This document shows positions 51,859 through 60,521 of a DNA stretch of 64,000 bases, in pieces. The stretch is from Rhodanobacter sp. C03 (GTDB lineage Bacteria; Pseudomonadota; Gammaproteobacteria; Xanthomonadales; Rhodanobacteraceae): NCBI RefSeq assembly GCF_002001175.1, contig NZ_MUNT01000001.1, positions 434,001-498,000 on the forward strand, written 5' to 3'. The translations under genes and the position numbers were made by a program. Numbering within the stretch: the first letter of the stretch is position 1; every line of letters begins with the position of its first letter. A model generated the notes under the pieces. The model saw only the letters and a list, made by a program, of their open reading frames with translations, was not told where the DNA came from and did no database searches.

Positions 51859-54030
51859 ATGACGGCGGCCATCCATCCCGCTTCGGTCGACCTGTCCGCC
51901 TTGCCGCCATATGTGCTGGCATTGAAAGAGCGCGTTGCCTATCTGCCCGAAGCGCAGGTAGAGCGTGTGTTGCGTGCCTTCCTGATCGGTGCCGATGCGC
52001 ACGCGGGGCAGGAACGCAAGAGTGGTGAGCCGTACATTACCCATCCGGTCGCGGTGGCCGGGATCTTGGCCGAACTGAGGCTGGATGCCGAAACGATCAT
52101 TGCGGCGATCCTGCACGACACCCTGGAAGACACCGAACTCACCCGCGAGGCGCTCGCCGCCGAATTCGGCGAGGTGGTGGCCGAGCTGGTCGATGGCGTC
52201 ACCAAGCTCGACAAGATGCGCTTCGGCAGTCGCCAGGAAGCCGATGCGGAGAGCTTCCGCAAGATGCTGTTGGCGATGGCGCGCGATCTGCGCGTGATCC
52301 TGATCAAGCTGGCCGATCGGCTGCACAACATGCGCACGCTCGGCGCCAAGGACGGATCCTCACGCCGCCGCATCGCGCGCGAGACGCTGGAGATCTATGC
52401 CCCGATCGCGCAGCGGCTGGGCATGAACAAGTTCAAGGCGGAGTTGCAGGATCTGGGCTTTCGCGCGCTGTACCCGGATCGCTACCGGGTGATCAGCGAG
52501 CGCATCCGTGCGGCGATCGGCAACCGGCGTGAGGCGATGGGCAAGATCGAGACGGCGCTGACCACGCGGCTGGCGGCCGATCATCTGACCTCGAGCGTGG
52601 TCGGCCGGATCAAGTCGCCGTGGAGCATCTATTCGAAGATGCGCGGCGAGCACAAGAGCTTCACCCAGCTGATGGACGTCTACGGCTTCCGTGTGGTCGT
52701 CGACAATGCGATGAGCTGCTACATGGCGCTCGGCGCGGTGCATGGGCTGTACAAGCCGGTCGACAAGCGTTTCAAGGACTTCATCGCGATACCCAAGGCG
52801 AACGGTTACCAGTCGCTGCATACCGTGCTGCTCGGGCCGTTCGGCGCGCCGATCGAGGTGCAGATCCGTACCGCCGAGATGGATTCGGTGGCCGAGAGCG
52901 GCGTTGCCGCGCACTGGGCGTACAAGACCGAAAGCGGACCGGCCAACAGTGCGCAGGCGCGTGCGCGCGAATGGCTGTCCTCGCTGGCCGACAGCTCGGC
53001 GAACACGGCCTCGTCATCGGAGTTCATCGAGAACGTCAAGATCGATCTGTTTCCCGACGAGGTCTATCTGTTCACTCCGCGCGGGGACATTCTCTCCTTG
53101 CCGCGCAACGCCACCGCACTCGATTTCGCCTACGCCGTGCACACCGATGTCGGTGATCATGCGGTGGCGGCGCGCGTCGACAAGAAGCTGTTGCCGCTAC
53201 GCGCGCGACTGGAATCGGGCCAGCTGGTGGAAATCATCACCGCCCCGTCGGCGGTGCCGAATCCGGCGTGGCTGGAAGTGGTGGTCACCGGCAAGGCGCG
53301 CACCGCGATTCGGCAGTATCTGAAACATCTGCAGCACGAGGACGCGGTGGATTTCGGTCACCGCATGCTCGATCGCGCACTGGACGCGCAAGGCAGCAGC
53401 CTGGATGGCATTCCGGCGGCGGTGCTGGATCGTTTCCTGGAGGCCTCCAAGCTCAAGCGGCTGGAGGAATTGTTGTCCGATATCGCGCTGGGCAATCGCA
53501 TGCCCGACGTGGTCGCCAGCCAGCTACTGGCGTCGCGCGGCAAGCGGGTCGGCGGCAGCAAGGCGAAGATGCCGCCGCATGCGCGCGAGAAAATTCGCAT
53601 CACCGGCGCCGAACGCGGTGTGCTCAGCTTCGCCAACTGCTGTCACCCGCTGCCTGGCGACGACATCATCGGTTACCTGTCCTCGGGCAAGGGCATCGTG
53701 GTGCACCGCGAGGAATGCCCGAACGTGGTCGAGCTGCGCAAGTTGCCGGAGCGCTGCGTGGCGATCGAATGGGATCGCGACGTCGAAGGCGACTACCGCG
53801 CCGAGCTGCGCATCGAGGTGATCAATCGCCCCGGTGTGCTGGCCACCGTGGCTGCCGCGATCGCCGCGGCCGACTCGAACATCGAGAATGTGGAATATGT
53901 CGAGCGCGATGCTGCCGCCGCCACCTTGCTGTTCACGATGGAAGTGAAGAACCGCAAGCACCTGGCCGACGTGATCCGTCGTGTGCGCCGTACTGGCGTG
54001 GTCAGCGGGGCGTATCGCTATCCGTTGTAG
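51859..54030 (+). CDS. spoT: Bifunctional (p)ppGpp synthetase/hydrolase SpoT
   Basis: Encodes 723 residues from ATG 51859 (MTAAIHPASVDLSALPPYVL); a GTG at 51814 would add 15 residues, and neither has a strong ribosome site. The HD hydrolase domain has ILHDTLEDTEL and IKLADRLHNMRTL. The synthetase domain has VYGFRVVVDNAMSCYMALGA and KRFKDFIAIPKANGYQSLHT. The TGS domain starts at VYLFTPRGDILSLPRNATAL, and the C-terminal ACT domain at LRIEVINRPGVLATVAAAI. It degrades and makes the alarmone ppGpp. Confidence 0.96.
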   Translation: MTAAIHPASVDLSALPPYVLALKERVAYLPEAQVERVLRAFLIGADAHAGQERKSGEPYITHPVAVAGILAELRLDAETIIAAILHDTLEDTELTREALAAEFGEVVAELVDGVTKLDKMRFGSRQEADAESFRKMLLAMARDLRVILIKLADRLHNMRTLGAKDGSSRRRIARETLEIYAPIAQRLGMNKFKAELQDLGFRALYPDRYRVISERIRAAIGNRREAMGKIETALTTRLAADHLTSSVVGRIKSPWSIYSKMRGEHKSFTQLMDVYGFRVVVDNAMSCYMALGAVHGLYKPVDKRFKDFIAIPKANGYQSLHTVLLGPFGAPIEVQIRTAEMDSVAESGVAAHWAYKTESGPANSAQARAREWLSSLADSSANTASSSEFIENVKIDLFPDEVYLFTPRGDILSLPRNATALDFAYAVHTDVGDHAVAARVDKKLLPLRARLESGQLVEIITAPSAVPNPAWLEVVVTGKARTAIRQYLKHLQHEDAVDFGHRMLDRALDAQGSSLDGIPAAVLDRFLEASKLKRLEELLSDIALGNRMPDVVASQLLASRGKRVGGSKAKMPPHAREKIRITGAERGVLSFANCCHPLPGDDIIGYLSSGKGIVVHREECPNVVELRKLPERCVAIEWDRDVEGDYRAELRIEVINRPGVLATVAAAIAAADSNIENVEYVERDAAAATLLFTMEVKNRKHLADVIRRVRRTGVVSGAYRYPL

Positions 54031-54036
54031 AAGTGC

Positions 54037-54098
54037 GTGGAGAGGAGTGAGAAACGAGGGCTGGTAACATCCTCCTCTCGTTTCTCACTCCTCTCCAC
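54037..54098. repeat. Long perfect inverted repeat between spoT and ridA
   Basis: Two 22-base arms (54037-54058 and 54077-54098), GTGGAGAGGAGTGAGAAACG plus AG and its exact complement, are separated by 18 bases. The stem begins seven bases after the spoT stop. It has no long T-run. The AGTGAGAAACGAG wording recalls intergenic repeats seen in xanthomonads, so it may be a mobile palindrome rather than a simple terminator. Confidence 0.85.
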
Positions 54099-54118
54099 TT
54101 TCCACTCGAGGAAGCCCC

Positions 54119-54502
54119 ATGTCCCGCATCATCATCACCACCGAGCTGGCACCGGCCGCGATCGGCCCGTATTCGCAGGCCGTGCGTGCCGGCAATACCG
54201 TGTACTTTTCCGGTCAGATACCTCTCGATCCGGCCACCGCGGCGCTGGTCGACGGTGACATCACGATGCAGACAAGACGGGTGTTCGACAACCTCACTGC
54301 GGTGGCGCAGGCCGCCGGCGGTTCGCTGGCGCAGATCGTGCGCGTGGGCATCTATGTCACCGACCTGGCGAACTTCGCCGCGGTCAACGCGGTGATGGCG
54401 GAATACTTCCAGCCGCCGTATCCGGCGCGCTCCACCATCGAGGTGTCGGGGTTGCCGAAGGCGGCACAGGTCGAAGTCGACGCGGTGATGGTGCTGCCGT
54501 AG
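54119..54502 (+). CDS. ridA: RidA family enamine/imine deaminase
   Basis: Encodes 127 residues. [20 protein letters not shown] and [20 protein letters not shown] (with the conserved Arg) are the RidA signatures. It hydrolyses reactive enamines such as 2-aminoacrylate made by threonine dehydratase and related enzymes. The order spoT-ridA-recG is common in xanthomonads. ATG 54119 is preceded by GAGGAAGCCCC. Confidence 0.95.
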   Translation: MSRIIITTELAPAAIGPYSQAVRAGNTVYFSGQIPLDPATAALVDGDITMQTRRVFDNLTAVAQAAGGSLAQIVRVGIYVTDLANFAAVNAVMAEYFQPPYPARSTIEVSGLPKAAQVEVDAVMVLP

Positions 54503-54597
54503 GGGGATGGCCTGATCGGGTTCTGCGTTCGGCGCCGACAGTCGACGGCGCTGCACGGATTACGACAATCGGACGTGCTCGGTTAGGCTTGCACGTC

Positions 54598-56712
54598 ATG
54601 GTCGTTCGTACCCCTCGTTCCGCTCCCGCTGTCGACACCGATCCAGGCATCGCCCCGGTCAGTGCGCTGCCCGGTATCGGCCCGGCACTGGTCGCCGCGC
54701 TGGCGCGGCTCGGGCTGGAGCGGGTGCAGGACCTGTGGTTCCACCTGCCGCTGCGCTACGAGGACAAGACCCGGGTAACGGCCATCGCGGATCTGTGCGT
54801 CGGCGAACGGGCACAGGTCGCAGGCGTGGTCGAGGCGGTCGAGCGGGGTTTCCGCTATCGCCCGCAATTGAAGGTGGCAATCGGCGACGCCAGTCAGCAG
54901 ACGCTGCTGCTGCGTTTTTTCCATTTCAATCGCGCCCAGGCCGAGCAGTTGCTGCCCGGGACGCGTATGCTCTGCTTTGGCGAAGTACGCCATGGCACAC
55001 AAGGGCTGGAGATGGTGCATCCCCAGTATCAGCGGCTGAGCGGCGACGCTGCCGTTGCTGTCGATGATCTGCTCAGTCCGATCTATCCGACCACCGAAGG
55101 CCTTGGCCAGAAACGTCTGGCTGGCGTGATCGGCAAGGCGCTGGCGCTGCTGCCAACCGCAGAACAACTGGAATTGATTCCGCCCGGGCTGTGCGCCGAA
55201 CACGGTCTGACCTCGTTGCGCGATGCGTTGCTGTATGTACATCGGCCGCCGCCGGACGCGCATCTGGGCCAGCTCATGCTCGGCCATCATCCGGCGCAGC
55301 AGCGACTGGCGTTCGAGGAATTGCTGACCCAGCATCTGAGCCTGAAGCGCATGCGCGCGGCGGTGCGCCTCCGACACGCGCCAGCACTGGGTGGCAGCGG
55401 TGGCTTGCGCCGGCAACTGCTTGCCGGATTGTCATTCAAGTTGACGGCGGCACAGCAGCGCGTCAGCGCGGAAGTCGAACAGGATCTGGCGCAGACCAAG
55501 CCGATGCTGCGGTTGGTGCAGGGCGATGTCGGCAGCGGCAAGACGGTGGTGGCCGCGCTGGCCGCATTGGCTACGGTGGAAGCGGGCTACCAGGTGGCCT
55601 TGATGGCACCGACCGAGTTGCTCGCCGAGCAGCATCTGCACAATTTCCGGCACTGGCTGCAACCGCTCGGCATCGAGGTGGAATGGTTGGCCGGCAAGCT
55701 GAGCGGCAAGGCACGGAAGCTGGCACTGGAGCGGACCGCTGCGGGTGCAGCGGTCGTGATCGGCACGCATGCACTGATGCAGGAGGGCGTGACGTTTGCA
55801 CAGCTCGGGCTGGTAATCGTCGATGAGCAACACCGCTTCGGAGTGCAGCAGCGACTCGCCTTGCGTGACAAGGGCCGGGACGGCGAACTGGTGCCACACC
55901 AGCTGGTACTCACCGCCACGCCGATCCCGCGCACCTTGGCGATGAGCGCGTATGCCGATCTGGACGTGTCTTCCATCGATGAATTGCCGCCCGGACGTAC
56001 GCCGGTGCAGACCATTGCGATTTCGAATGCACGGCGGCCCGAGGTGATCGAGCGTATTCATGTGGCCTGCAGCGAAGGGCGCCAAGTGTACTGGGTGTGC
56101 ACACTGATCGAAGAGTCCGAGCAACTGCGCGCGCAGGCGGCCGAAGTGGCGCACGCCGAACTGTCTGCCGCGTTGAACGGTTTCCAGATCGGCCTGATTC
56201 ACGGTCGCATGAAGCCGAAGGAAAAGCAGGCAGTGATGGATGCGTTCAAGGCCGGCGAGCTGTCGGTGCTGGTCGCGACCACGGTGATCGAGGTCGGCGT
56301 GGACGTGCCCAGAGCCAGCCTGATGGTGATCGAGAACAGCGAGCGACTCGGGCTGGCCCAACTGCACCAGTTGCGTGGCCGGGTCGGCCGCGGTGCGCTA
56401 GCCTCCAATTGCGTGCTGCTGTACCAGCCGCCGCTGGGCCAGCTGGCGCGCGAGCGATTGCAGGTGATGCGCGAAACCAGCGACGGCTTTCGCATCGCCG
56501 AGAAGGATCTGGAACTGCGCGGCCCGGGCGAGGTGCTGGGCACCCGCCAGACCGGCCAGCTCGCGTTCCGCATCGCCGATCTGACCCGCGACGCGCATCT
56601 GTTGCCGGCCGTGCAGCAGGTGGGCGCGCGCATGTTGGCGAAGCATCCGCAGCAGACCGAACGGCTGATCGAACGCTGGATCGGTGGCGCCGCGCGCTAC
56701 GTGAATGCCTGA
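54598..56712 (+). CDS. recG: ATP-dependent DNA helicase RecG
   Basis: Encodes 704 residues from ATG 54598. The N-terminal wedge domain reads LPGIGPALVAALARLGLERV. Helicase motif I is LVQGDVGSGKTVVAALAAL, motif II region VIVDEQHRFGVQQR (DEQH box), motif III LTATPIPRTLAMSAYADLD, and motif VI QLHQLRGRVGRG. RecG remodels stalled forks and branched DNA. It lies 95 bases after ridA on the same strand. Confidence 0.97.
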   Translation: MVVRTPRSAPAVDTDPGIAPVSALPGIGPALVAALARLGLERVQDLWFHLPLRYEDKTRVTAIADLCVGERAQVAGVVEAVERGFRYRPQLKVAIGDASQQTLLLRFFHFNRAQAEQLLPGTRMLCFGEVRHGTQGLEMVHPQYQRLSGDAAVAVDDLLSPIYPTTEGLGQKRLAGVIGKALALLPTAEQLELIPPGLCAEHGLTSLRDALLYVHRPPPDAHLGQLMLGHHPAQQRLAFEELLTQHLSLKRMRAAVRLRHAPALGGSGGLRRQLLAGLSFKLTAAQQRVSAEVEQDLAQTKPMLRLVQGDVGSGKTVVAALAALATVEAGYQVALMAPTELLAEQHLHNFRHWLQPLGIEVEWLAGKLSGKARKLALERTAAGAAVVIGTHALMQEGVTFAQLGLVIVDEQHRFGVQQRLALRDKGRDGELVPHQLVLTATPIPRTLAMSAYADLDVSSIDELPPGRTPVQTIAISNARRPEVIERIHVACSEGRQVYWVCTLIEESEQLRAQAAEVAHAELSAALNGFQIGLIHGRMKPKEKQAVMDAFKAGELSVLVATTVIEVGVDVPRASLMVIENSERLGLAQLHQLRGRVGRGALASNCVLLYQPPLGQLARERLQVMRETSDGFRIAEKDLELRGPGEVLGTRQTGQLAFRIADLTRDAHLLPAVQQVGARMLAKHPQQTERLIERWIGGAARYVNA

Positions 56713-56823
56713 GTGCAGGGAGTTGGTGTTGGGAATAGTGGAACGCCATCACGCGGTGTTCCAGCCTTTGCGATTCCGCGTTCCTGTCCCATACACTGAG
56801 CGATTGCACAACGACGATACGCC

Positions 56824-57759
56824 ATGACTCGACCGCAACTCCTGATTGATACCGACCCCGGCGTGGACGACGCGCTGGCGATCCTGATGGCGCACGCGCA
56901 TGCCGACATCGCCGGCCTGAGCATCGCCGCCGGCAACGTGGGACTCGAGCATACCGTGCGCAATGCACGCACCTTGCTCGATCTGATGGGCAGCGCCGCG
57001 CCGGTATTTGCCGGCTGTGCCACCCCGCTGGTGCGCGCGCCGGACGAGGATGCTGCGTTCGTGCATGGTGCGGACGGTTTCGGCGATGTCGGTTTTCCGG
57101 TACCGAGGGCCCCGCTGACAGACGAGTCCGCCGCGCTGGCGCTGTTGCGCCTGACCCGCGAGCGCCCGGGCGAGCTGACCCTGGTGGCACTGGCGCCGCT
57201 GACCAATCTGGCGCTGGCGCTGCGGATTGATCCCACGTTGCCCGAGCGGGTCGCCCGGCTGGTGGTGATGGGCGGCGCGGTGACCGGCCACGGCAACACC
57301 GGCAAGGTGCCGGCGGAGTTCAATGTCGGCTTCGATCCGGAGGCGGCGCACGTGGTGTTCGAGGCGTTCCCGTCGTTCGACCTGGTCGACTGGGAGGCCA
57401 CCTTGCGGCATGCCTTCGACGATGCCGAATTCGATGGCTGGCTGGCGGCCGGCGACCAGCGTGCGGACTTTTTCGGACAGATCGTCGCCACGGCGCGCCG
57501 TTACAACGCCAAGCATGACCGCAGCGGCGTGATCGCGGCCGATGCGCTGGCGATGGCGGTGGCGATCGACCCCACGATCGTCACCCGCAGCGAGACGCGC
57601 GCGGTGGCGGTGGAGCTGGATGGGCGCCTGACCCGTGGCGCCACCGTGGTCGACTGGGCCGCGCGGCTGGGCCGGCCGGCGCAGGCGAATATCGTGTTGG
57701 AGGTGGATCACGCGCGCTTTGCCGCGATGGTGCGGCGCGCGCTGGGTGCACCAGGCTGA
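56824..57759 (+). CDS. Nucleoside hydrolase (IU-nucleoside preferring type)
   Basis: Encodes 311 residues. The calcium site LLIDTDPGVDDALAILMAHA (Asp9, Asp11, Asp15, Asp16) is diagnostic; LVALAPLTNLALAL, VVMGGAVTGHGNTGKVPAEF and GVIAADALAMAVAIDP follow. It hydrolyses the N-glycosidic bond of ribonucleosides for salvage. The exact base preference cannot be assigned. It lies alone after recG. Confidence 0.93.
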   Translation: MTRPQLLIDTDPGVDDALAILMAHAHADIAGLSIAAGNVGLEHTVRNARTLLDLMGSAAPVFAGCATPLVRAPDEDAAFVHGADGFGDVGFPVPRAPLTDESAALALLRLTRERPGELTLVALAPLTNLALALRIDPTLPERVARLVVMGGAVTGHGNTGKVPAEFNVGFDPEAAHVVFEAFPSFDLVDWEATLRHAFDDAEFDGWLAAGDQRADFFGQIVATARRYNAKHDRSGVIAADALAMAVAIDPTIVTRSETRAVAVELDGRLTRGATVVDWAARLGRPAQANIVLEVDHARFAAMVRRALGAPG

Positions 57760-57802
57760 TATGGCGTTCTGAGGACGCTGCGGCGCTTGCATGAGCGCCG
57801 GC

Positions 57803-57832
57803 TTGCGGCGGAGGTCGATTTCTCGTTACAAT
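57803..57832 (+). promoter_or_regulatory. Probable sigma-70 promoter of rpmE
   Basis: TTGCGG (57803-57808) and TACAAT (57827-57832) with an 18-base spacer, 33 bases before the rpmE ATG. I did not find a Zur operator here. Confidence 0.5.
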
Positions 57833-57865
57833 GCCGCTCTTTTCACCACCGCTTTAGAGCCTGTC

Positions 57866-58120
57866 ATGAAGCCTGATATCCATCCGAACTACAACCCGGT
57901 GGTGTTCCAGGACCTGTCGTCCGACTTCTCGTTCCTGACCAAGTCGACCATGTCCAGCAAGGAAACCATCAAGTGGGAAGACGGCAATGAGTACCCGCTG
58001 ATCAAGGTGGATATCTCCAGCCATTCGCACCCGTTCTACACCGGCAAGCAGAAGTCGCTGGACGTTGGCGGCCGCGTCGACAAGTTCCGTCGCCGCTATG
58101 CGGGCACCGTCAAAGAGTAA
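57866..58120 (+). CDS. rpmE: 50S ribosomal protein L31, type B
   Basis: Encodes 84 residues ([20 protein letters not shown]). [20 protein letters not shown] is the L31 signature. There are no cysteines, so it is the zinc-independent type B form, which in many bacteria replaces the zinc-binding form under zinc shortage. A strong terminator lies about 50 bases downstream. Confidence 0.97.
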   Translation: MKPDIHPNYNPVVFQDLSSDFSFLTKSTMSSKETIKWEDGNEYPLIKVDISSHSHPFYTGKQKSLDVGGRVDKFRRRYAGTVKE

Positions 58121-58171
58121 TCGACGGTAGCGGCCAGCGTCTGCGCTGGCCGACCACGAGATTCGATTCGA

Positions 58172-58207
58172 AACACGGGGCGAGCGCAGGCTTGCCCCGT
58201 GTTTTTT
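58172..58207 (+). terminator. Intrinsic terminator of rpmE
   Basis: AACACGGGGC (58172-58181) pairs with GCCCCGTGTT (58194-58203), followed by T6. The rest of the 58121-58394 gap holds the gltA promoter region and nothing else I recognise. Confidence 0.92.
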
Positions 58208-58394
58208 CGTGGCCGCCATTCGACCATTCGCCATCGAATGTGGGTGAGGGCTTATGCGATAATAGTCGGTGAGCTGACGCCATGGCGTCCATCGCATCGC
58301 ATCTTTCCCCAATGTGCGATGCCAGACATTCCCTCGCCGGACGGCGCCGTCATTGCGGTTGCCGTCGGTGGTGACCCACATGAAGGAGGTTTCC

Positions 58395-59690
58395 GTGTCC
58401 GATTCCAAGATCGTCAAGCTGCTGGATGAGTCGAGCAACCGCAGCAGTGAGCTGCCGCTGATCAGCGGCACGCTGGGTCCGGCGTGCATCGACATCGGCA
58501 CGCTGTACAAGGACACCGGCCACTTCACCTACGACCCCGGCTACGGCAGCACCGCCAGCACCAAGAGTGCGATCACCTATATCGATGGCGACCAGGGTGT
58601 GTTGCTGTATCGCGGCTATCCGATCGAGCAGCTGGCCGAGAAGTCCAACTTCCTCGAAGTGTCCTACCTGCTGCTCAACGGCGAGCTGCCTAACAAGACG
58701 CAGTTCGAGGGCTTCGAGCACGAAATCACGCATCACACGATGATGCATGAGGCGCAGAAGAACTTTTTCCAGGGTTTCCACCACGATGCGCATCCGATGG
58801 CGATGCTTGCCGCGGCGGTCGCCTCGCTGTCCGCGTTCTATCACGATGATCTCGATGTGGAGAATCCGGCCGACCGCAAGATGGCCGCGATCCGTCTGAT
58901 CGCGAAGATGCCGACGATTGCGGCGGCCTGTTTCCGCTATTCGATCGGCTGGCCCGTGCGCTATCCGCGCAACAACCTCGAATACGTCACCCGTTTCCTG
59001 CACATGATGTTCGAGGTGCCGAGCGAGCCGCTGACGTTGAATCCGGTGGCCGCCAAGGCGCTGGACCTGCTGTTCATCCTGCACGCCGACCACGAGCAGA
59101 ACGCGTCCACCTCGACCGTGCGTCTGGTCGGCTCCACGGGGGCCAATCCGTACGCGTCGATCGCCGCCGGCATCACCGCGTTGTGGGGTCCGGCGCATGG
59201 CGGCGCCAACGAGGCGGTGCTCAAGCAGCTCGAGGAAATCGGCACGCCGGACAATGTCGAGAAAGCCGTGTTGCGCGCGAAGGACAAGAACGACAGCTTC
59301 CGCCTGATGGGCTTCGGCCATCGCGTGTACAAGAACTTCGATCCGCGCGCGAAGATCATCCGCGAGATGTGCCACAAGGTGCTGGCCGAGCTGGGCGTCA
59401 ACGACCCGCTGCTCGAGGTGGCGATGAAGCTGGAAGAGGCGGCGCTGAAGGACGACTACTTCGTCGAGCGCAAGCTGTATCCGAACGTCGATTTCTACTC
59501 AGGCATCATCTACAAGGCGCTGGGCATCCCGACCGAGATGTTCACCGTGATGTTTGCGATCGCGCGCACCTCGGGCTGGATCGCGCACTGGATCGAGCAG
59601 CACGAGACCCCGGGATCGCGTATCGGCCGTCCGCGCCAGATCTACACCGGCGCCGACGTGCGCGATTACACGCCGACCGCCAAGCGCTGA
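58395..59690 (+). CDS. gltA: Citrate synthase (type I hexameric)
   Basis: Encodes 431 residues from GTG 58395, chosen because AAGGAGGT lies four bases upstream; an ATG 15 bases earlier sits inside that ribosome site. It condenses acetyl-CoA and oxaloacetate. [20 protein letters not shown] (catalytic His), [17 protein letters not shown] (His) and [14 protein letters not shown] are near-identical to E. coli GltA (427 residues). It is transcribed alone and ends in a bidirectional terminator. Confidence 0.98.
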   Translation: MSDSKIVKLLDESSNRSSELPLISGTLGPACIDIGTLYKDTGHFTYDPGYGSTASTKSAITYIDGDQGVLLYRGYPIEQLAEKSNFLEVSYLLLNGELPNKTQFEGFEHEITHHTMMHEAQKNFFQGFHHDAHPMAMLAAAVASLSAFYHDDLDVENPADRKMAAIRLIAKMPTIAAACFRYSIGWPVRYPRNNLEYVTRFLHMMFEVPSEPLTLNPVAAKALDLLFILHADHEQNASTSTVRLVGSTGANPYASIAAGITALWGPAHGGANEAVLKQLEEIGTPDNVEKAVLRAKDKNDSFRLMGFGHRVYKNFDPRAKIIREMCHKVLAELGVNDPLLEVAMKLEEAALKDDYFVERKLYPNVDFYSGIIYKALGIPTEMFTVMFAIARTSGWIAHWIEQHETPGSRIGRPRQIYTGADVRDYTPTAKR

Positions 59691-59713
59691 TTGACGGCTT
59701 GCATTGAGGCAAA

Positions 59714-59750
59714 CAAAAAACGCCCCGGCTTCAACCGGGGCGTTTTTTTT
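59714..59750. terminator. Bidirectional terminator after gltA
   Basis: CGCCCCGG pairs with CCGGGGCG, with A7 on the left and T8 on the right, between convergent gltA and the hypothetical gene. Confidence 0.93.
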
Positions 59751-59771
59751 GTTTGGAGCAACGGTGCGGGT

Positions 59772-60443
59772 TCAGCGTAGTGCGGCGGAAAGGCGCTGTT
59801 CGAACGCGTCGTCATCGTCTTCCGCCAGCAGGATTTCCACCTGGGTCAGCGCGGCGCGGCGCATCGGGCGGTCGTCGGCGCGATCCAGTGGCGCCTGGCG
59901 CAAGGCATCGCGCGGCAGCACGGTCAGGTCGAACGGCAGCTCGTCGGCGGCAAACAGCAATACCGGATATTCCGGTTGCTCGTCGCGGCTGTAACGCAGG
60001 CGCCGGGTCTGCGTCTCGACCGGGACGCCATGCTCGCGCAGATACAGGTCGACTGCATCGGGATCGTCGCTGAATAGATGCAGGCAGACTGCCGAATGCG
60101 CATCCGCGGTGCCCTCGAGCACGGCGCCGACCAGGCGCGGCTCGAATGCGGCGAGGAATCGCATCGCCTCGGCGGCCGCCTCCCGTCGCTGGCGCAGCAA
60201 TTGCGGCTGGCTGTCGGCGAGAAACAGGCGCTGGTGTTCGCGCAGCGCCTGTTCGATCTCCAGATTGCGTGGCAACGCCTGCGTGTCGAGGATGCCGAGT
60301 CGTTCGGCCGCCTTCAGCTTGGCGTGGTGAAAATCGCGGATACCGTGCTCGCTCATCAGGCGGGCGGCTTCCTGGGCTACGCGCAGTCGATTGCGCTGCA
60401 CTCGATCATGCGCATGGATGCGGTGATGTTCGCCTCGCGACAT
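59772..60443 (-). CDS. Conserved hypothetical protein of Lysobacterales
   Basis: Encodes 223 residues (MSRGEHHRIHAHDRVQRNRL). The N-terminal half is helical and basic (RLRVAQEAARLMSEHGIRDF, HHAKLKAAERLG); the C-terminal half has an alpha/beta look (VCLHLFSDDPDAVDLYLREH, YPVLLFAADELPFDLTVLPR) and ends in an acidic tail. I recall close relatives in xanthomonads annotated inconsistently, including as UDP-N-acetylmuramate-alanine ligase, which its size does not support. No signal peptide or membrane segment. Function unknown. It lies 78 bases downstream of mrcA on the same strand. Confidence 0.75.
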   Translation of the reverse strand: MSRGEHHRIHAHDRVQRNRLRVAQEAARLMSEHGIRDFHHAKLKAAERLGILDTQALPRNLEIEQALREHQRLFLADSQPQLLRQRREAAAEAMRFLAAFEPRLVGAVLEGTADAHSAVCLHLFSDDPDAVDLYLREHGVPVETQTRRLRYSRDEQPEYPVLLFAADELPFDLTVLPRDALRQAPLDRADDRPMRRAALTQVEILLAEDDDDAFEQRLSAALR

Positions 60444-60521
60444 GGTGTGCTCCTCGTCGTTCGGTAACCGGCGCCCCCACCTTACCCGAAGCGGCCGGCC
60501 AAAAGTTCAGAAGATCGCGGG

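Noticed and set aside
57760-57865. Possible Zur operator upstream of the type B L31 gene
   Set aside because: No GTTATAATATAAC-like palindrome is present; only a sigma-70-like promoter is seen.
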